This document shows, piece by piece, positions 7,439-13,823 of a stretch of DNA of 17,843 nt. The position numbers and the translations under genes are program-made. The notes below the pieces were generated by a model. The model was not told the DNA's origin. It did no database searches and worked only from the letters and a program-made list of their open reading frames with translations. The stretch comes from Firmicutes bacterium UBA4874 (GTDB lineage: Bacteria; Bacillota; Clostridia; Caldicoprobacterales; DTU083), in contig DHDO01000071.1 in assembly GCA_002399435.1 (NCBI GenBank), positions 114,771 to 132,613 on the forward strand. Reading direction: 5' to 3'. Every line of letters starts with the position of its first letter. Position 1 is the stretch's first letter.

Positions 7439-7469
7439 ATTATACCATTCTTTTTTGGATTCTTGTCAA
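7439..7469 (-). promoter_or_regulatory. fprA promoter with perfect consensus hexamers and a 19-bp spacer
   Basis: On the minus strand TTGACA (7469-7464) and TATAAT (7444-7439) are both exact consensus, but are separated by 19 bp. The predicted start is near 7432, giving a 25-nt leader. The spacer contains one copy of a 12-base repeat (TTTTGGATTCTT on the plus strand, 7453-7464) whose second copy is at 7472-7483, a period of 19 bp. The long spacer could make the promoter dependent on a DNA-distorting activator. Confidence 0.75.
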
Positions 7470-7529
7470 CCTTTTGGATTCTTCTCCAGTCTTTTGTCGG
7501 AAAACAGATTCTCGTCCTCTGTCCTGAAT

Positions 7530-7561
7530 GAAAAAACAGGGCTATAGAAAATAAAGCCCTG
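7530..7561 (-). terminator. Intrinsic terminator (second of a tandem pair)
   Basis: On the minus strand CAGGGCT (7561-7555) pairs with AGCCCTG (7543-7537) across an 11-nt loop and is followed by six U residues (7536-7531). It would stop transcripts coming from the AmmeMemoRadiSam genes before the fprA promoter. Confidence 0.75.
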
Positions 7562-7596
7562 AAAAAAAGTAAGGCCTTGGCCATAATGGCCAAGGC
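7562..7596 (-). terminator. Intrinsic terminator (first of a tandem pair)
   Basis: A near-perfect dyad (GCCTTGGCCAT / ATGGCCAAGGC, 7574-7596) forms a 9-bp GC-rich stem with an ATAAT loop. On the minus strand it is followed by CTTACTTTTTTT, a run of seven U residues after a short interruption. It lies 155 bp after the stop of the radical SAM gene and just before the second terminator. Confidence 0.75.
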
Positions 7597-7628
7597 TCGT
7601 ACATAGGGGAAATATTTTAAGGAGGCAA

Positions 7629-7664
7629 ATGAAAAAAAGACTTTTTCCTTTGACCTACAAATAA
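7629..7664 (+). CDS. Possible 11-codon leader-type ORF (speculative)
   Basis: AAGGAGG (7619-7625) sits 3 nt before an ATG that opens an 11-codon frame, MKKRLFPLTYK, ending in TAA. A candidate promoter is TTGGCC (7577-7582), 17 bp, TACATA (7600-7605), though its -35 is part of the terminator dyad. The SD spacing is shorter than optimal. Both neighbours are minus-strand genes, so no downstream plus-strand gene would be controlled by it. I recognise no family; it could be chance. Confidence 0.2.
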   Translation: MKKRLFPLTYK

Positions 7665-7750
7665 CATTCTAGAAGGGAATTATGAACTCCCTATTAGCAG
7701 AATGTAAACAAACTGTTAATAAACCATTTTCTTTAACAAGCTCCCGGTTG

Positions 7751-8740
7751 TTAACGCAGCACCACGGAAACAGGGGCTCCGCAGCCCGGGCAGACCGGCT
7801 GGTCCATCCGTACTCTAATCCGGTATCCCTGCCTCTCGATCAGCAACCGGCCGCATTGGGGGCAACGGGTCGAGCTGTCCGGATCTTCCATATTTCCAAG
7901 ATAGACGTAGCTCAGGTGCTTTTTTGCCGCTTTCTTTGCCTGGATCATGACGCTTTCCTCCGTTGGCGGGCGGGTCATCCGGTTAGCCGGGAAATATCGG
8001 GACAAATGCAGTGGCATATCCGGATCCAGAGCAGCCAGCCAGGAAGCGATCTCTTCTGTCTCCTCTGCGGAATCATTGAGCCCGGTCACCAGCAATACGG
8101 TGATTTCCACATGGCATTTTCCGCAGGCTTCCTTTATGGTACGCTGAACGGATTTGACATCTCCCCCGCATACTTTCCGGTAATAGTCATCTCGGAAGGA
8201 TTTCAGATCAATGTTCATGGCATCCACATAAGGTAAAAGCTTCGTGAGAGCTTCCGGTTCCATATACCCATTGGTCACCAGAACGGCTTTCCGGTCCGGA
8301 TGGGATTCCTTCAGCTTCCTTACCGTATCGTAAACATATTCAAACCAGACAGTCGGTTCATTATAGGTGAAAGCGATACCGATGTTGTCTGCCGAAATCA
8401 TGCTGTATGCCACCAGTTGTTCCGGAGAAAGGTACTCGCTGTCCCCTCTGGACTGGGCAATGGAAGCATTCTGGCAAAACTCGCAGTTAAAATTGCATCC
8501 AAAGCTTCCTACTGACAGAATCCGTCTCCCAGGCATAAAATGATACAATGGCTTTTTCTCAATGGGATCCATCGCCATGGATGTGATTTCCCCATAATTG
8601 ATTGTTTTCAGCTTGCCTTCCTGGTTGGTCCGCACGGAACATAATCCATATTTCCCGTTTCCAATCCGGCAATGATGCGGACACAGGCAGCATCGAACCC
8701 GGTTGTCCTCCGCATTCCAGAGCAGTGCATCCCGGATCAT
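7751..8740 (-). CDS. amrS: AmmeMemoRadiSam system radical SAM enzyme
   Basis: A 329-residue radical SAM protein of the COG1180 (PflA-like) type. The core motif CNFNCEFCQN (Cys 82, 86, 89) ligates the SAM-cleaving 4Fe-4S cluster. An N-terminal cysteine set (CCLCPHHC, then YGLC at about 34) and a C-terminal zinc-ribbon-like pair (CPQC at 293-296, CPGC at 317-320) are typical of the form that travels with Memo and AMMECR1 proteins. AFTYNEPTVWFEYVYDT and MNIDLKSFRDDYYRKVCGGD are conserved family segments. Its ATG overlaps the stop of the Memo-AMMECR1 gene in an ATGA, so the two are translationally coupled. The gene symbol follows database usage for this family; the substrate is unknown. Confidence 0.93.
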   Translation of the reverse strand: MIRDALLWNAEDNRVRCCLCPHHCRIGNGKYGLCSVRTNQEGKLKTINYGEITSMAMDPIEKKPLYHFMPGRRILSVGSFGCNFNCEFCQNASIAQSRGDSEYLSPEQLVAYSMISADNIGIAFTYNEPTVWFEYVYDTVRKLKESHPDRKAVLVTNGYMEPEALTKLLPYVDAMNIDLKSFRDDYYRKVCGGDVKSVQRTIKEACGKCHVEITVLLVTGLNDSAEETEEIASWLAALDPDMPLHLSRYFPANRMTRPPTEESVMIQAKKAAKKHLSYVYLGNMEDPDSSTRCPQCGRLLIERQGYRIRVRMDQPVCPGCGAPVSVVLR

Positions 8741-10164
8741 GATGGACTCCCGTTATGCCGGAGAACCTCAAATCGTTCCAATGTATAGGAACTGCCAGGG
8801 GCAATGCCCGCCTTTCGGAGTGCAATGCGGATCTGCTCCTCCGGGGTATCCACCCCTTCCAGATCCGGCAGCAGCAGTCCGGTCTTGTATCCGCTTCTTA
8901 CAATCACTCCGTATCTTTTGGGATCCAGCTCTGCCTGGTTGGTCTTTTCCGGCTTGTCCAGGACGTCGACGGAAAAATCCAGCTTTTTCAGTTCTTCCTC
9001 TGTTATGGGAGGAAACCGGGGATCCGATGTTCCGGCTTCCACTGCGTTCCGGATAATTTCCTGCGCAATGCAGTCCGTAACCGGTGCAATGGTTCCAATG
9101 CAGCCCCGCAGCTCTCCATTTTCATGAATGGAGACAAAGATGCCGCGTTCGTCTTTCCTCATTTCATCGGTTGCATAATCAGGAATTTCCATGTACTTCC
9201 CATAAAGAACATAATTCGTCAGACTCTCCCGGGCAAGCCGCACATAAGCATCCTCCTGTCCGGAGTCGGACGGTCCGGAACCGGACAACTGCTCTTTTTC
9301 CTGCCGGATCAGCTGATTCAGGTTCTCTTTTCCATTCCCCTTGCGAAGCACAAAGCGCATAACCAGATATCCCACTCCCAGATTTCCCTGATAGGAAAGG
9401 GGCTCTCCGGTGAAATCATATTCATTCATGGCACCCAGCAAAATATAATAGGAGCGAAGGCCGCATTCTCCGGCTTCTTCCACGGTAACCGGATCCATAT
9501 GGAAAACACCTGGAACATCTCCCTCCCGCAGAAGGGAAAGTATCTCCCTGTCAAACTTTGCACCATATGGACTGTATTCATACGGGCCGTCCTTTGTGAG
9601 TCTGTGGGATAAATCCCCGCTGGCGATAAAGACGGCGTTTTCATTGCTTTTCTCCACTGCTTCGGCAATGCACATGCCAAAGCGATAGAGCTGCAGCTTC
9701 GGCAGAAGTCCATAGGTGATATGAACCAGACGGTAATCCGTATATCTTTTGTTGATAAAATGCATCGGAACCATGACTCCCTGGTCCAGCTCGCAGGGAA
9801 TATCGTAACGTCTGGCAGTCTTTCCGGTTATTTTTACGGACGCGATCCCTTCCTGATCCGCACGGCGGATGATACTTTCCGTCAGAGGAACATCAATCTC
9901 CGCATGAAAAGCGGCCTCCGGCACTCCATACCGGCCGAAGTCCCCCCGAATCTCCCTTTCACAGGATAACGCAACCGCATCCCGGAACATCGGCCCGTGA
10001 GGTGTTATCATAATAATCACATCCGGCCCTATGTGTTCGATTTCCTCAGCGACCCTGTCCAATGCATCCGATGTTTCCTTTACGGCAGATTCCTCTCCCT
10101 TGCCTACCTCCGGCACAATAACCGGTGGATGGGGCATCGTGTAAAATGCAGATATTTTTCCCAT
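8737..10164 (-). CDS. Memo (LigB-like) - AMMECR1 fusion, AmmeMemoRadiSam system proteins B and A
   Basis: A 475-residue two-domain protein. Residues 1 to about 272 are a Memo domain, a relative of class III (LigB-type) extradiol dioxygenases, with PHPPVIVPEVG (11-21), ITPHGP (53-58) and ASGDLSHRL (181-189), which hold the family's histidines. After a linker (about 275-303), residues 304-470 form an AMMECR1 domain with the invariant LRGCIGT (352-358), EAGTSDPRFPPITEEEL and LLLPDLEGVDTPEEQ. The start has GAGAGGTGG a few nt upstream. The gene overlaps the radical SAM partner by 4 nt, which supports a shared pathway. Each domain occurs separately in other organisms. The biochemical role is unestablished; metal-dependent chemistry on a small molecule or nucleic acid is inference. 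Confidence 0.93.
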   Translation of the reverse strand: MGKISAFYTMPHPPVIVPEVGKGEESAVKETSDALDRVAEEIEHIGPDVIIMITPHGPMFRDAVALSCEREIRGDFGRYGVPEAAFHAEIDVPLTESIIRRADQEGIASVKITGKTARRYDIPCELDQGVMVPMHFINKRYTDYRLVHITYGLLPKLQLYRFGMCIAEAVEKSNENAVFIASGDLSHRLTKDGPYEYSPYGAKFDREILSLLREGDVPGVFHMDPVTVEEAGECGLRSYYILLGAMNEYDFTGEPLSYQGNLGVGYLVMRFVLRKGNGKENLNQLIRQEKEQLSGSGPSDSGQEDAYVRLARESLTNYVLYGKYMEIPDYATDEMRKDERGIFVSIHENGELRGCIGTIAPVTDCIAQEIIRNAVEAGTSDPRFPPITEEELKKLDFSVDVLDKPEKTNQAELDPKRYGVIVRSGYKTGLLLPDLEGVDTPEEQIRIALRKAGIAPGSSYTLERFEVLRHNGSPS

Positions 10165-10233
10165 GAAACCACCTCTCTTTCTATTCTATCACAAAAGAAG
10201 ACAAATCCGGCATTCCCGTTTCCCTACCCTGCA

Positions 10234-10617
10234 TCAGTCCAGCGGATTGGCGCAATTCGGGCAGTACCGGTAATCTTCCTCCGTTTCAAAACCACATCGG
10301 GAACAGCGTTTTTTGCCATGCCCATGTCCGCCATATCCGGTCTTTACAAGCTGCAAATCCTCTTCCCGCAGCGTTACCGGCTCTCCCCGGGCAATCCGGC
10401 GTCCCAGATCCCCGTTAATCGTATAAAGGGTACCGCAGCAGCTGCTTTTGACGTAATAAACCCTGTTCCACCTGAAGACAGGAAGAAAAAACAGGCTGAA
10501 GCAGGTAAATTCCATATATACTTCATAACGGCCATACCCTCCACAGACTGTACAGATCATCGTTTGACGAAAATCCAGATCTTTCCGACCGGATGAAATC
10601 CCGAAAATAAAAAACAT
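10234..10617 (-). CDS. Small zinc-ribbon protein
   Basis: A 127-residue protein opening MFFIFGISSGRKDLDF, typical of a poorly characterised zinc-ribbon family. It has one cysteine pair (CTVCGGYG, near residue 22), a hydrophobic stretch (FTCFSLFFLPVFRW, about 37-50) that could be a membrane or buried segment, a CC pair (SSCCGTLYTI), and a C-terminal zinc ribbon CSRCGFETEEDYRYCPNC (near 105-122). Start 10617 has GGGAGGAG 5-6 nt upstream; the frame extends to 10650 without support. It lies 84 bp after mutY and 69 bp before the Memo-AMMECR1 gene, all on one strand, with no terminator seen between them, so co-transcription is plausible. Function unknown. Confidence 0.8.
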   Translation of the reverse strand: MFFIFGISSGRKDLDFRQTMICTVCGGYGRYEVYMEFTCFSLFFLPVFRWNRVYYVKSSCCGTLYTINGDLGRRIARGEPVTLREEDLQLVKTGYGGHGHGKKRCSRCGFETEEDYRYCPNCANPLD

Positions 10618-10701
10618 GGTATCTCCTCCCTTTCCCCATGGTCCTTTCACAGAAATAGGATATCACAGCAGCGTCCAGGCAATTCTCAGATACAGGTTGG
10701 G

Positions 10702-11766
10702 TCAGACTTTTTCCAATGCTTTCAGATAGGCATGAAAGGCGGAAGGAATGGAATAGGAACGATGGATCTCCTCCTGCCTTGCCCATACAAAACTGCAGGT
10801 TTCCCTCTTTTCCTTTACCCGGACAGCATACCCTTTCATATGCCATTCCAGATGAGAAAAGACATGTTTCGCATCCGGCAGGGGCGTAATGGTTTCAGGA
10901 CAGATCCCCCATTCCATCAGTACCTTCCCAATGTCCTCCGGGGATAAATGCCCATACCGGTTGGGAAATTCCCAAAGGCCGGACAGTAACCCGTGTTCCT
11001 TCCTCTTTCGAAGAGCGATCCTGTGCTGAAAGCGGATTATAAAAACGGTTCGGTTCTCTGTTTTCCGCTTGGCTTTTCTGGTTTTTACCGGAATCTGATC
11101 CACAGCATCCTGACGGCAGGCCTCACAAAAGGGCTGTACCGGACATTCGCCGCATTTGGGCCTCCCGTTGGGGACACAGAGAAGAGCGCCCAGTTCCATC
11201 AGCGCCTGATTGAAGTCTCCCGGCTTTTGCCGGGACAAAAGTTTTTCTGCCAAAGCGTTCAAATCCGCTCGGACGGCTTTGTCTTTCAGATCCCCACGGT
11301 TCCCGGATAATCTCGCCAGAACCCGGAGTACATTGCCGTCCACGGCAGGCTCTCCGGCTCCGAACGCAATGGAGGCAATTGCTCCGGAAGTATACGGCCC
11401 AATGCCGGGCAGGGTTTGTAAGGATTTTCTGTCAGAAGGCAGCCTGCCATGATATTGTTCCATTACAATGCAGGCAGCCTTTTTCAGATTCCTTGCCCGG
11501 CTGTAGTATCCCAGTCCCTCCCATAGCTTCATCAGCCGGTCTTCCGGCAAAGCGGCCAGATCCCGTATTGTCGGAACTTCCTGCAGAAACCGTTCAAAAT
11601 AGGGCTTGACAGCATCCACCCGCGTCTGCTGCAGCATTATTTCCGAAATCCATACCCGGTAAGGGGCCGGATCCTCCCTCCATGGCAGGATTCTGGCATT
11701 GCCTCCATACCAATTCAAAAGTGACTGCTGAAATTTTTGTAGTTTATCCGTTTGTAGTTTATCCAT
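10702..11766 (-). CDS. mutY: A/G-specific adenine glycosylase MutY
   Basis: A 354-residue base-excision repair enzyme that removes adenine mispaired with 8-oxoguanine. The catalytic Glu42 is in SEIMLQQTRV, the helix-hairpin-helix is LQTLPGIGPYTSGAI (117-130), and Asp143 is in VDGNVLRVLAR. A 4Fe-4S site follows with Cys197, 205, 208 and 214; the first gap is seven residues (CVPNGRPKC) where E. coli has six, a spacing I believe is common in clostridia. The C-terminal NUDIX-like domain (VFIIRFQHRIALRKRKEHGL, SGLWEFPN) reads the 8-oxoG. The start at 11766 (MDKLQT) gives the usual family length; the open frame to 11931 adds 55 atypical residues. No ribosome site precedes 11766, and the promoter implies a leaderless transcript. 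Confidence 0.92.
   Translation of the reverse strand: MDKLQTDKLQKFQQSLLNWYGGNARILPWREDPAPYRVWISEIMLQQTRVDAVKPYFERFLQEVPTIRDLAALPEDRLMKLWEGLGYYSRARNLKKAACIVMEQYHGRLPSDRKSLQTLPGIGPYTSGAIASIAFGAGEPAVDGNVLRVLARLSGNRGDLKDKAVRADLNALAEKLLSRQKPGDFNQALMELGALLCVPNGRPKCGECPVQPFCEACRQDAVDQIPVKTRKAKRKTENRTVFIIRFQHRIALRKRKEHGLLSGLWEFPNRYGHLSPEDIGKVLMEWGICPETITPLPDAKHVFSHLEWHMKGYAVRVKEKRETCSFVWARQEEIHRSYSIPSAFHAYLKALEKV
11736..11765. repeat. 15-bp tandem duplication at the mutY start
   Basis: TTTGTAGTTTATCC(G/A) occurs twice back to back at 11736-11750 and 11751-11765; 14 of 15 bases match. In the mutY frame it duplicates five codons, giving MDKLQTDKLQK. The second copy abuts the start codon. Confidence 0.85.
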
Positions 11767-11772
11767 TAGTTC

Positions 11773-11802
11773 ATTATAAAACGAATTGATGCCCATTTTC
11801 AA
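11773..11802 (-). promoter_or_regulatory. mutY promoter, predicted leaderless
   Basis: On the minus strand TTGAAA (11802-11797) and TATAAT (11778-11773) are separated by 18 bp. Counting 7 nt from the last base of the -10 places +1 at 11766, the A of the mutY ATG. The promoter lies inside the open frame upstream of the chosen start, which argues against the longer reading. Confidence 0.65.
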
Positions 11803-11819
11803 GGAAAACAGAAGAAAGC

Positions 11820-11837
11820 ATAGCATTTCCATGCTAT
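11820..11837. promoter_or_regulatory. Perfect dyad between the divergent mutY and GNAT promoters
   Basis: ATAGCAT/ATGCTAT arms flank TTCC (7+4+7). It sits 18 bp upstream of the mutY -35 and about 25 bp upstream of the GNAT -35. This is where a shared repressor or activator could bind, but no cognate regulator gene is in the window. Confidence 0.35.
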
Positions 11838-11862
11838 TCCCGCCTGAAGCGTATCCTTCAAT

Positions 11863-11891
11863 TTTACGGAAATAGATTCCTGTGCTAAAAT
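11863..11891 (+). promoter_or_regulatory. Extended -10 promoter for the GNAT gene
   Basis: TTTACG (11863-11868), 17 bp, TAAAAT (11886-11891) preceded by TGC, forming an extended -10 element. The predicted start near 11898 leaves a 26-nt leader containing AGGGGG. Confidence 0.55.
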
Positions 11892-11923
11892 TGGAATGGC
11901 ATTGGAAAGGGGGAATCTCATCC

Positions 11924-12451
11924 ATGAGCAAAGAAAAATCGGTACGGAAAACCGGCGAAGTTGTTTTGCGGCAGGAAGTCTATCGTGACGATGCCAGGAA
12001 AATTGCACAATGGCTGGAGAGTAAAGAAGTCACACAGTTTTTGAATGAATATCAGAATGTGTCTGCGGGGATCCGACAAGTTCTGGAAAGGGTCCCGGTC
12101 CCTGTTGTAACACACCTTTTTAATCAAAATGGGAGCTTTTTTATGGTCGATGCAGAAAACAAGGAACCAGTTGGCTACCTGAAACTGGTTCCCAGATGGA
12201 ATGAGACGGAAATGATCATTGTCGTGGGCGACCGGCAAAAATGGGGACAGGGATTTGGCACGGCCGCCGTTTCCAAGGGCCTTCGGCATGCTTTCTTTGA
12301 ATGGAGGTCCGATAAAGTAGTAGCCATCATCCACTCGGCAAACCACCGGTCCATCCGGATCTTTCAAAATGCCGGTTTCCGAAAGGAAAAGAAACTCTCC
12401 CAGGAAATTCAATTTTGCATCACATTGGATGATTTCCTCAGGATGATCTAA
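11924..12451 (+). CDS. GNAT-family N-acetyltransferase
   Basis: A 175-residue acetyltransferase of the Gcn5-related fold. Motif A (DRQKWGQGFGTAAV, about residues 103-116) binds the pyrophosphate of acetyl-CoA, and motif B (HSANHRSIRIFQNAGFRKEKK, about 138-158) completes the fold. The N-terminal part (VVLRQEVYRDDARKIAQWLE, KEVTQFLNE) resembles RimJ/RimL or aminoglycoside-type relatives, but the substrate cannot be told. The frame is open from 11882; ATG 11924 is chosen because AGGGGG lies about 10 nt upstream and downstream of the promoter. Its stop overlaps that of pepT by 4 nt in convergent orientation, so no terminator space separates the two. Confidence 0.85.
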   Translation: MSKEKSVRKTGEVVLRQEVYRDDARKIAQWLESKEVTQFLNEYQNVSAGIRQVLERVPVPVVTHLFNQNGSFFMVDAENKEPVGYLKLVPRWNETEMIIVVGDRQKWGQGFGTAAVSKGLRHAFFEWRSDKVVAIIHSANHRSIRIFQNAGFRKEKKLSQEIQFCITLDDFLRMI

Positions 12452-13683
12452 TTTCCTTCATAATCACAATATTTTTCTGCGATCCGGATCAGAGTTGTAA
12501 CACACCGGTCCATCTCCTGCACGCAGGCATATTCCATTTTTCCATGATGATTATGACTGCCGGTTCCCAGATTCGGACAGGGCAATCCTATAAAGGACAG
12601 TCTGGAACCGTCCGTCCCTCCGCGAACCGGTTCGCTGACCGGATCTCCCCCGGCGTCTCTTACTGCTTTGCAGGCTGTTTCAATCAGATGACGATGTGGC
12701 TTGATCTGTTCAGCCATATTCTGGTATTCATCCCGGATCGCAACACAAACGGTATCCGCCCCATATGCCCTGTTCAGCTTTTCCGCCGCTTCCCGGACTT
12801 CCTGCTTTTTCCGCTCCAGTTTGGCCGCATCGTGATCGCGAAGGATATAACTCAGCTCTGCTTCTTCCACCGTACCCTGCATTTGCGTCAGATGATGAAA
12901 TCCCTGATATTTCTCCGTCTTCTCCGGAACTTCTCCTTCCGGAAGCAGGGCATTGAATTCCATGGCAATGCGCATGGCATTTTTCATTCTCCCCCTGGCC
13001 GTACCCGGGTGGATATTCTTGCCTGTTATGCGGATATTTGCGGATGCCGCATTGAAGGTTTCATATTCCACCTCACCAAAGGCGCCGCCATCCACAGTAT
13101 AGGCAAAATGGGCACCGAACCGTTTCACATCAAATAAATCCGCTCCCCTGCCAATCTCTTCATCCGGTGTAAAGCCGATTTTGAGGGTACCATGCCGGAT
13201 ATCCGGATGATTGCAAAGCGTTTCCGCCATCGTCATGATTTCCGCTATCCCCGCCTTGTCATCCGCGCCCAGCAAAGTGGTCCCATCGGTGACGACCAGG
13301 TCACAGCCCTTATACCGGTTCAGGGAATCAAATTCTTCCGGGCGGAGAAAAATGCCCTTTTCCTGATTCAAAAGGATTGAGGAACCGTCATAGTTCCGTA
13401 CCACCCTGGGTCTCACATTCTGATACGGTACATCCCTTACCACATCCATATGGGAGATAAAACCGATTACTGTTCCTTTCCATTCCGTTGTGTTGGACGG
13501 GATGGTGCCAAAGACATAACCGTTTTCATCCATATTCGCATCCCGGATGCCAATCCTCTTCATTTCCTCCACCAGAGCCTTGCCAAACTCCAGCTGATCC
13601 GGAGTGCTGGGACAGGCCGGATTGTTGCTGTCAGAAGCCGTCTCGTAGCCGGCATACCGGATCAATCTTTCATAAGCTTTCAA
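12448..13683 (-). CDS. pepT: Peptidase T (tripeptide aminopeptidase)
   Basis: A 411-residue cytoplasmic zinc peptidase of the M20 family that removes the N-terminal residue of tripeptides. The dinuclear metal site is visible: His78 and Asp80 (FISHMDVV), Asp141 (LLGADDKAG), Glu175-176 (TPDEEIGRG, general base and ligand), Asp198 (YTVDGGAFGE) and a C-terminal His (GSHNHHGKMEY). The segment PVRGGTDGSRLSFIGLPCPN is typical of PepT. The start is TTG at 13683, which has GGAGG 8 nt upstream and gives the normal family length; the frame runs to 13752 without a ribosome site. Its own promoter (13711-13739) separates it from the lysine importer operon upstream. It fits a peptide-fermenting lifestyle. 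Confidence 0.94.
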   Translation of the reverse strand: MKAYERLIRYAGYETASDSNNPACPSTPDQLEFGKALVEEMKRIGIRDANMDENGYVFGTIPSNTTEWKGTVIGFISHMDVVRDVPYQNVRPRVVRNYDGSSILLNQEKGIFLRPEEFDSLNRYKGCDLVVTDGTTLLGADDKAGIAEIMTMAETLCNHPDIRHGTLKIGFTPDEEIGRGADLFDVKRFGAHFAYTVDGGAFGEVEYETFNAASANIRITGKNIHPGTARGRMKNAMRIAMEFNALLPEGEVPEKTEKYQGFHHLTQMQGTVEEAELSYILRDHDAAKLERKKQEVREAAEKLNRAYGADTVCVAIRDEYQNMAEQIKPHRHLIETACKAVRDAGGDPVSEPVRGGTDGSRLSFIGLPCPNLGTGSHNHHGKMEYACVQEMDRCVTTLIRIAEKYCDYEGN

Positions 13684-13710
13684 TATTATTGCCTCCTTCT
13701 TCCTGCTACC

Positions 13711-13739
13711 ATTGTGACAGATCCTTTCCGTCGTGTCAA
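13711..13739 (-). promoter_or_regulatory. pepT promoter
   Basis: On the minus strand TTGACA (13739-13734), 17 bp, CACAAT (13716-13711). Predicted start near 13704, a leader of about 21 nt that contains GGAGG. The -10 matches consensus at four of six positions. Confidence 0.55.
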
Positions 13740-13754
13740 ACGCCATCCACACCG

Positions 13755-13789
13755 CTTTGAATGCACTTTTGAATGTGCTTTTCAGTGCA
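13755..13789. repeat. Degenerate 12-bp triplicate upstream of pepT
   Basis: Three back-to-back units, CTTTGAATGCA (13755-13765), CTTTTGAATGTG (13766-13777) and CTTTTCAGTGCA (13778-13789), in the gap between the lysine importer ATPase and pepT, upstream of the pepT -35. Confidence 0.55.
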
Positions 13790-13800
13790 GCCCTGCCCGG

Positions 13801-13823
13801 CTCCGGCGTTCCTATGTCCGGAG
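13801..13823 (-). terminator. Hairpin over the stop codon of the lysine importer ATPase, no U-tract
   Basis: CTCCGG/CCGGAG arms (13823-13818 and 13806-13801 on the minus strand) enclose 11 nt that include the ATPase TAG stop. No U-run follows, so it is at best a weak or factor-assisted terminator or an mRNA 3'-end stabiliser. Confidence 0.25.

Larger units (their letters stand above)
7408..7750. other. Gene-poor gap: fprA promoter, tandem terminators and a possible tiny ORF
   Basis: This 343-bp stretch holds the fprA promoter (7439-7469), two terminators for the AmmeMemoRadiSam transcript (7530-7596), a tiny plus-strand ORF candidate (7629-7664), an imperfect dyad near 7675-7691 (GGGAATT / AACTCCC) and a 7-bp dyad TTAACAA/TTGTTAA at about 7734-7755 overlapping the stop of the radical SAM gene. 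Nothing resembles a longer protein or a known RNA. Confidence 0.6.

Noticed and set aside
7408..7593. 62-residue N-terminal extension of FprA
   Set aside because: The perfect fprA promoter and GGGAGG ribosome site lie inside the extension, and the extra residues cross a terminator region. The start at 7407 is far better.
7682..8236. Plus-strand ORF of 184 codons with an AGAAGGG site before its ATG
   Set aside because: From 7751 on it lies entirely antisense to the radical SAM gene and its translation resembles no family. Only the first 23 codons are outside that gene.
8755..9612. Plus-strand ORF of 285 codons
   Set aside because: Antisense shadow of the Memo-AMMECR1 gene, whose family motifs decide the coding strand.
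11767..11931. 55-residue N-terminal extension of MutY
   Set aside because: It contains the mutY promoter and is absent from the family's usual N-terminus. It is still possible that 11796 or 11832 is used, but neither has a convincing ribosome site.
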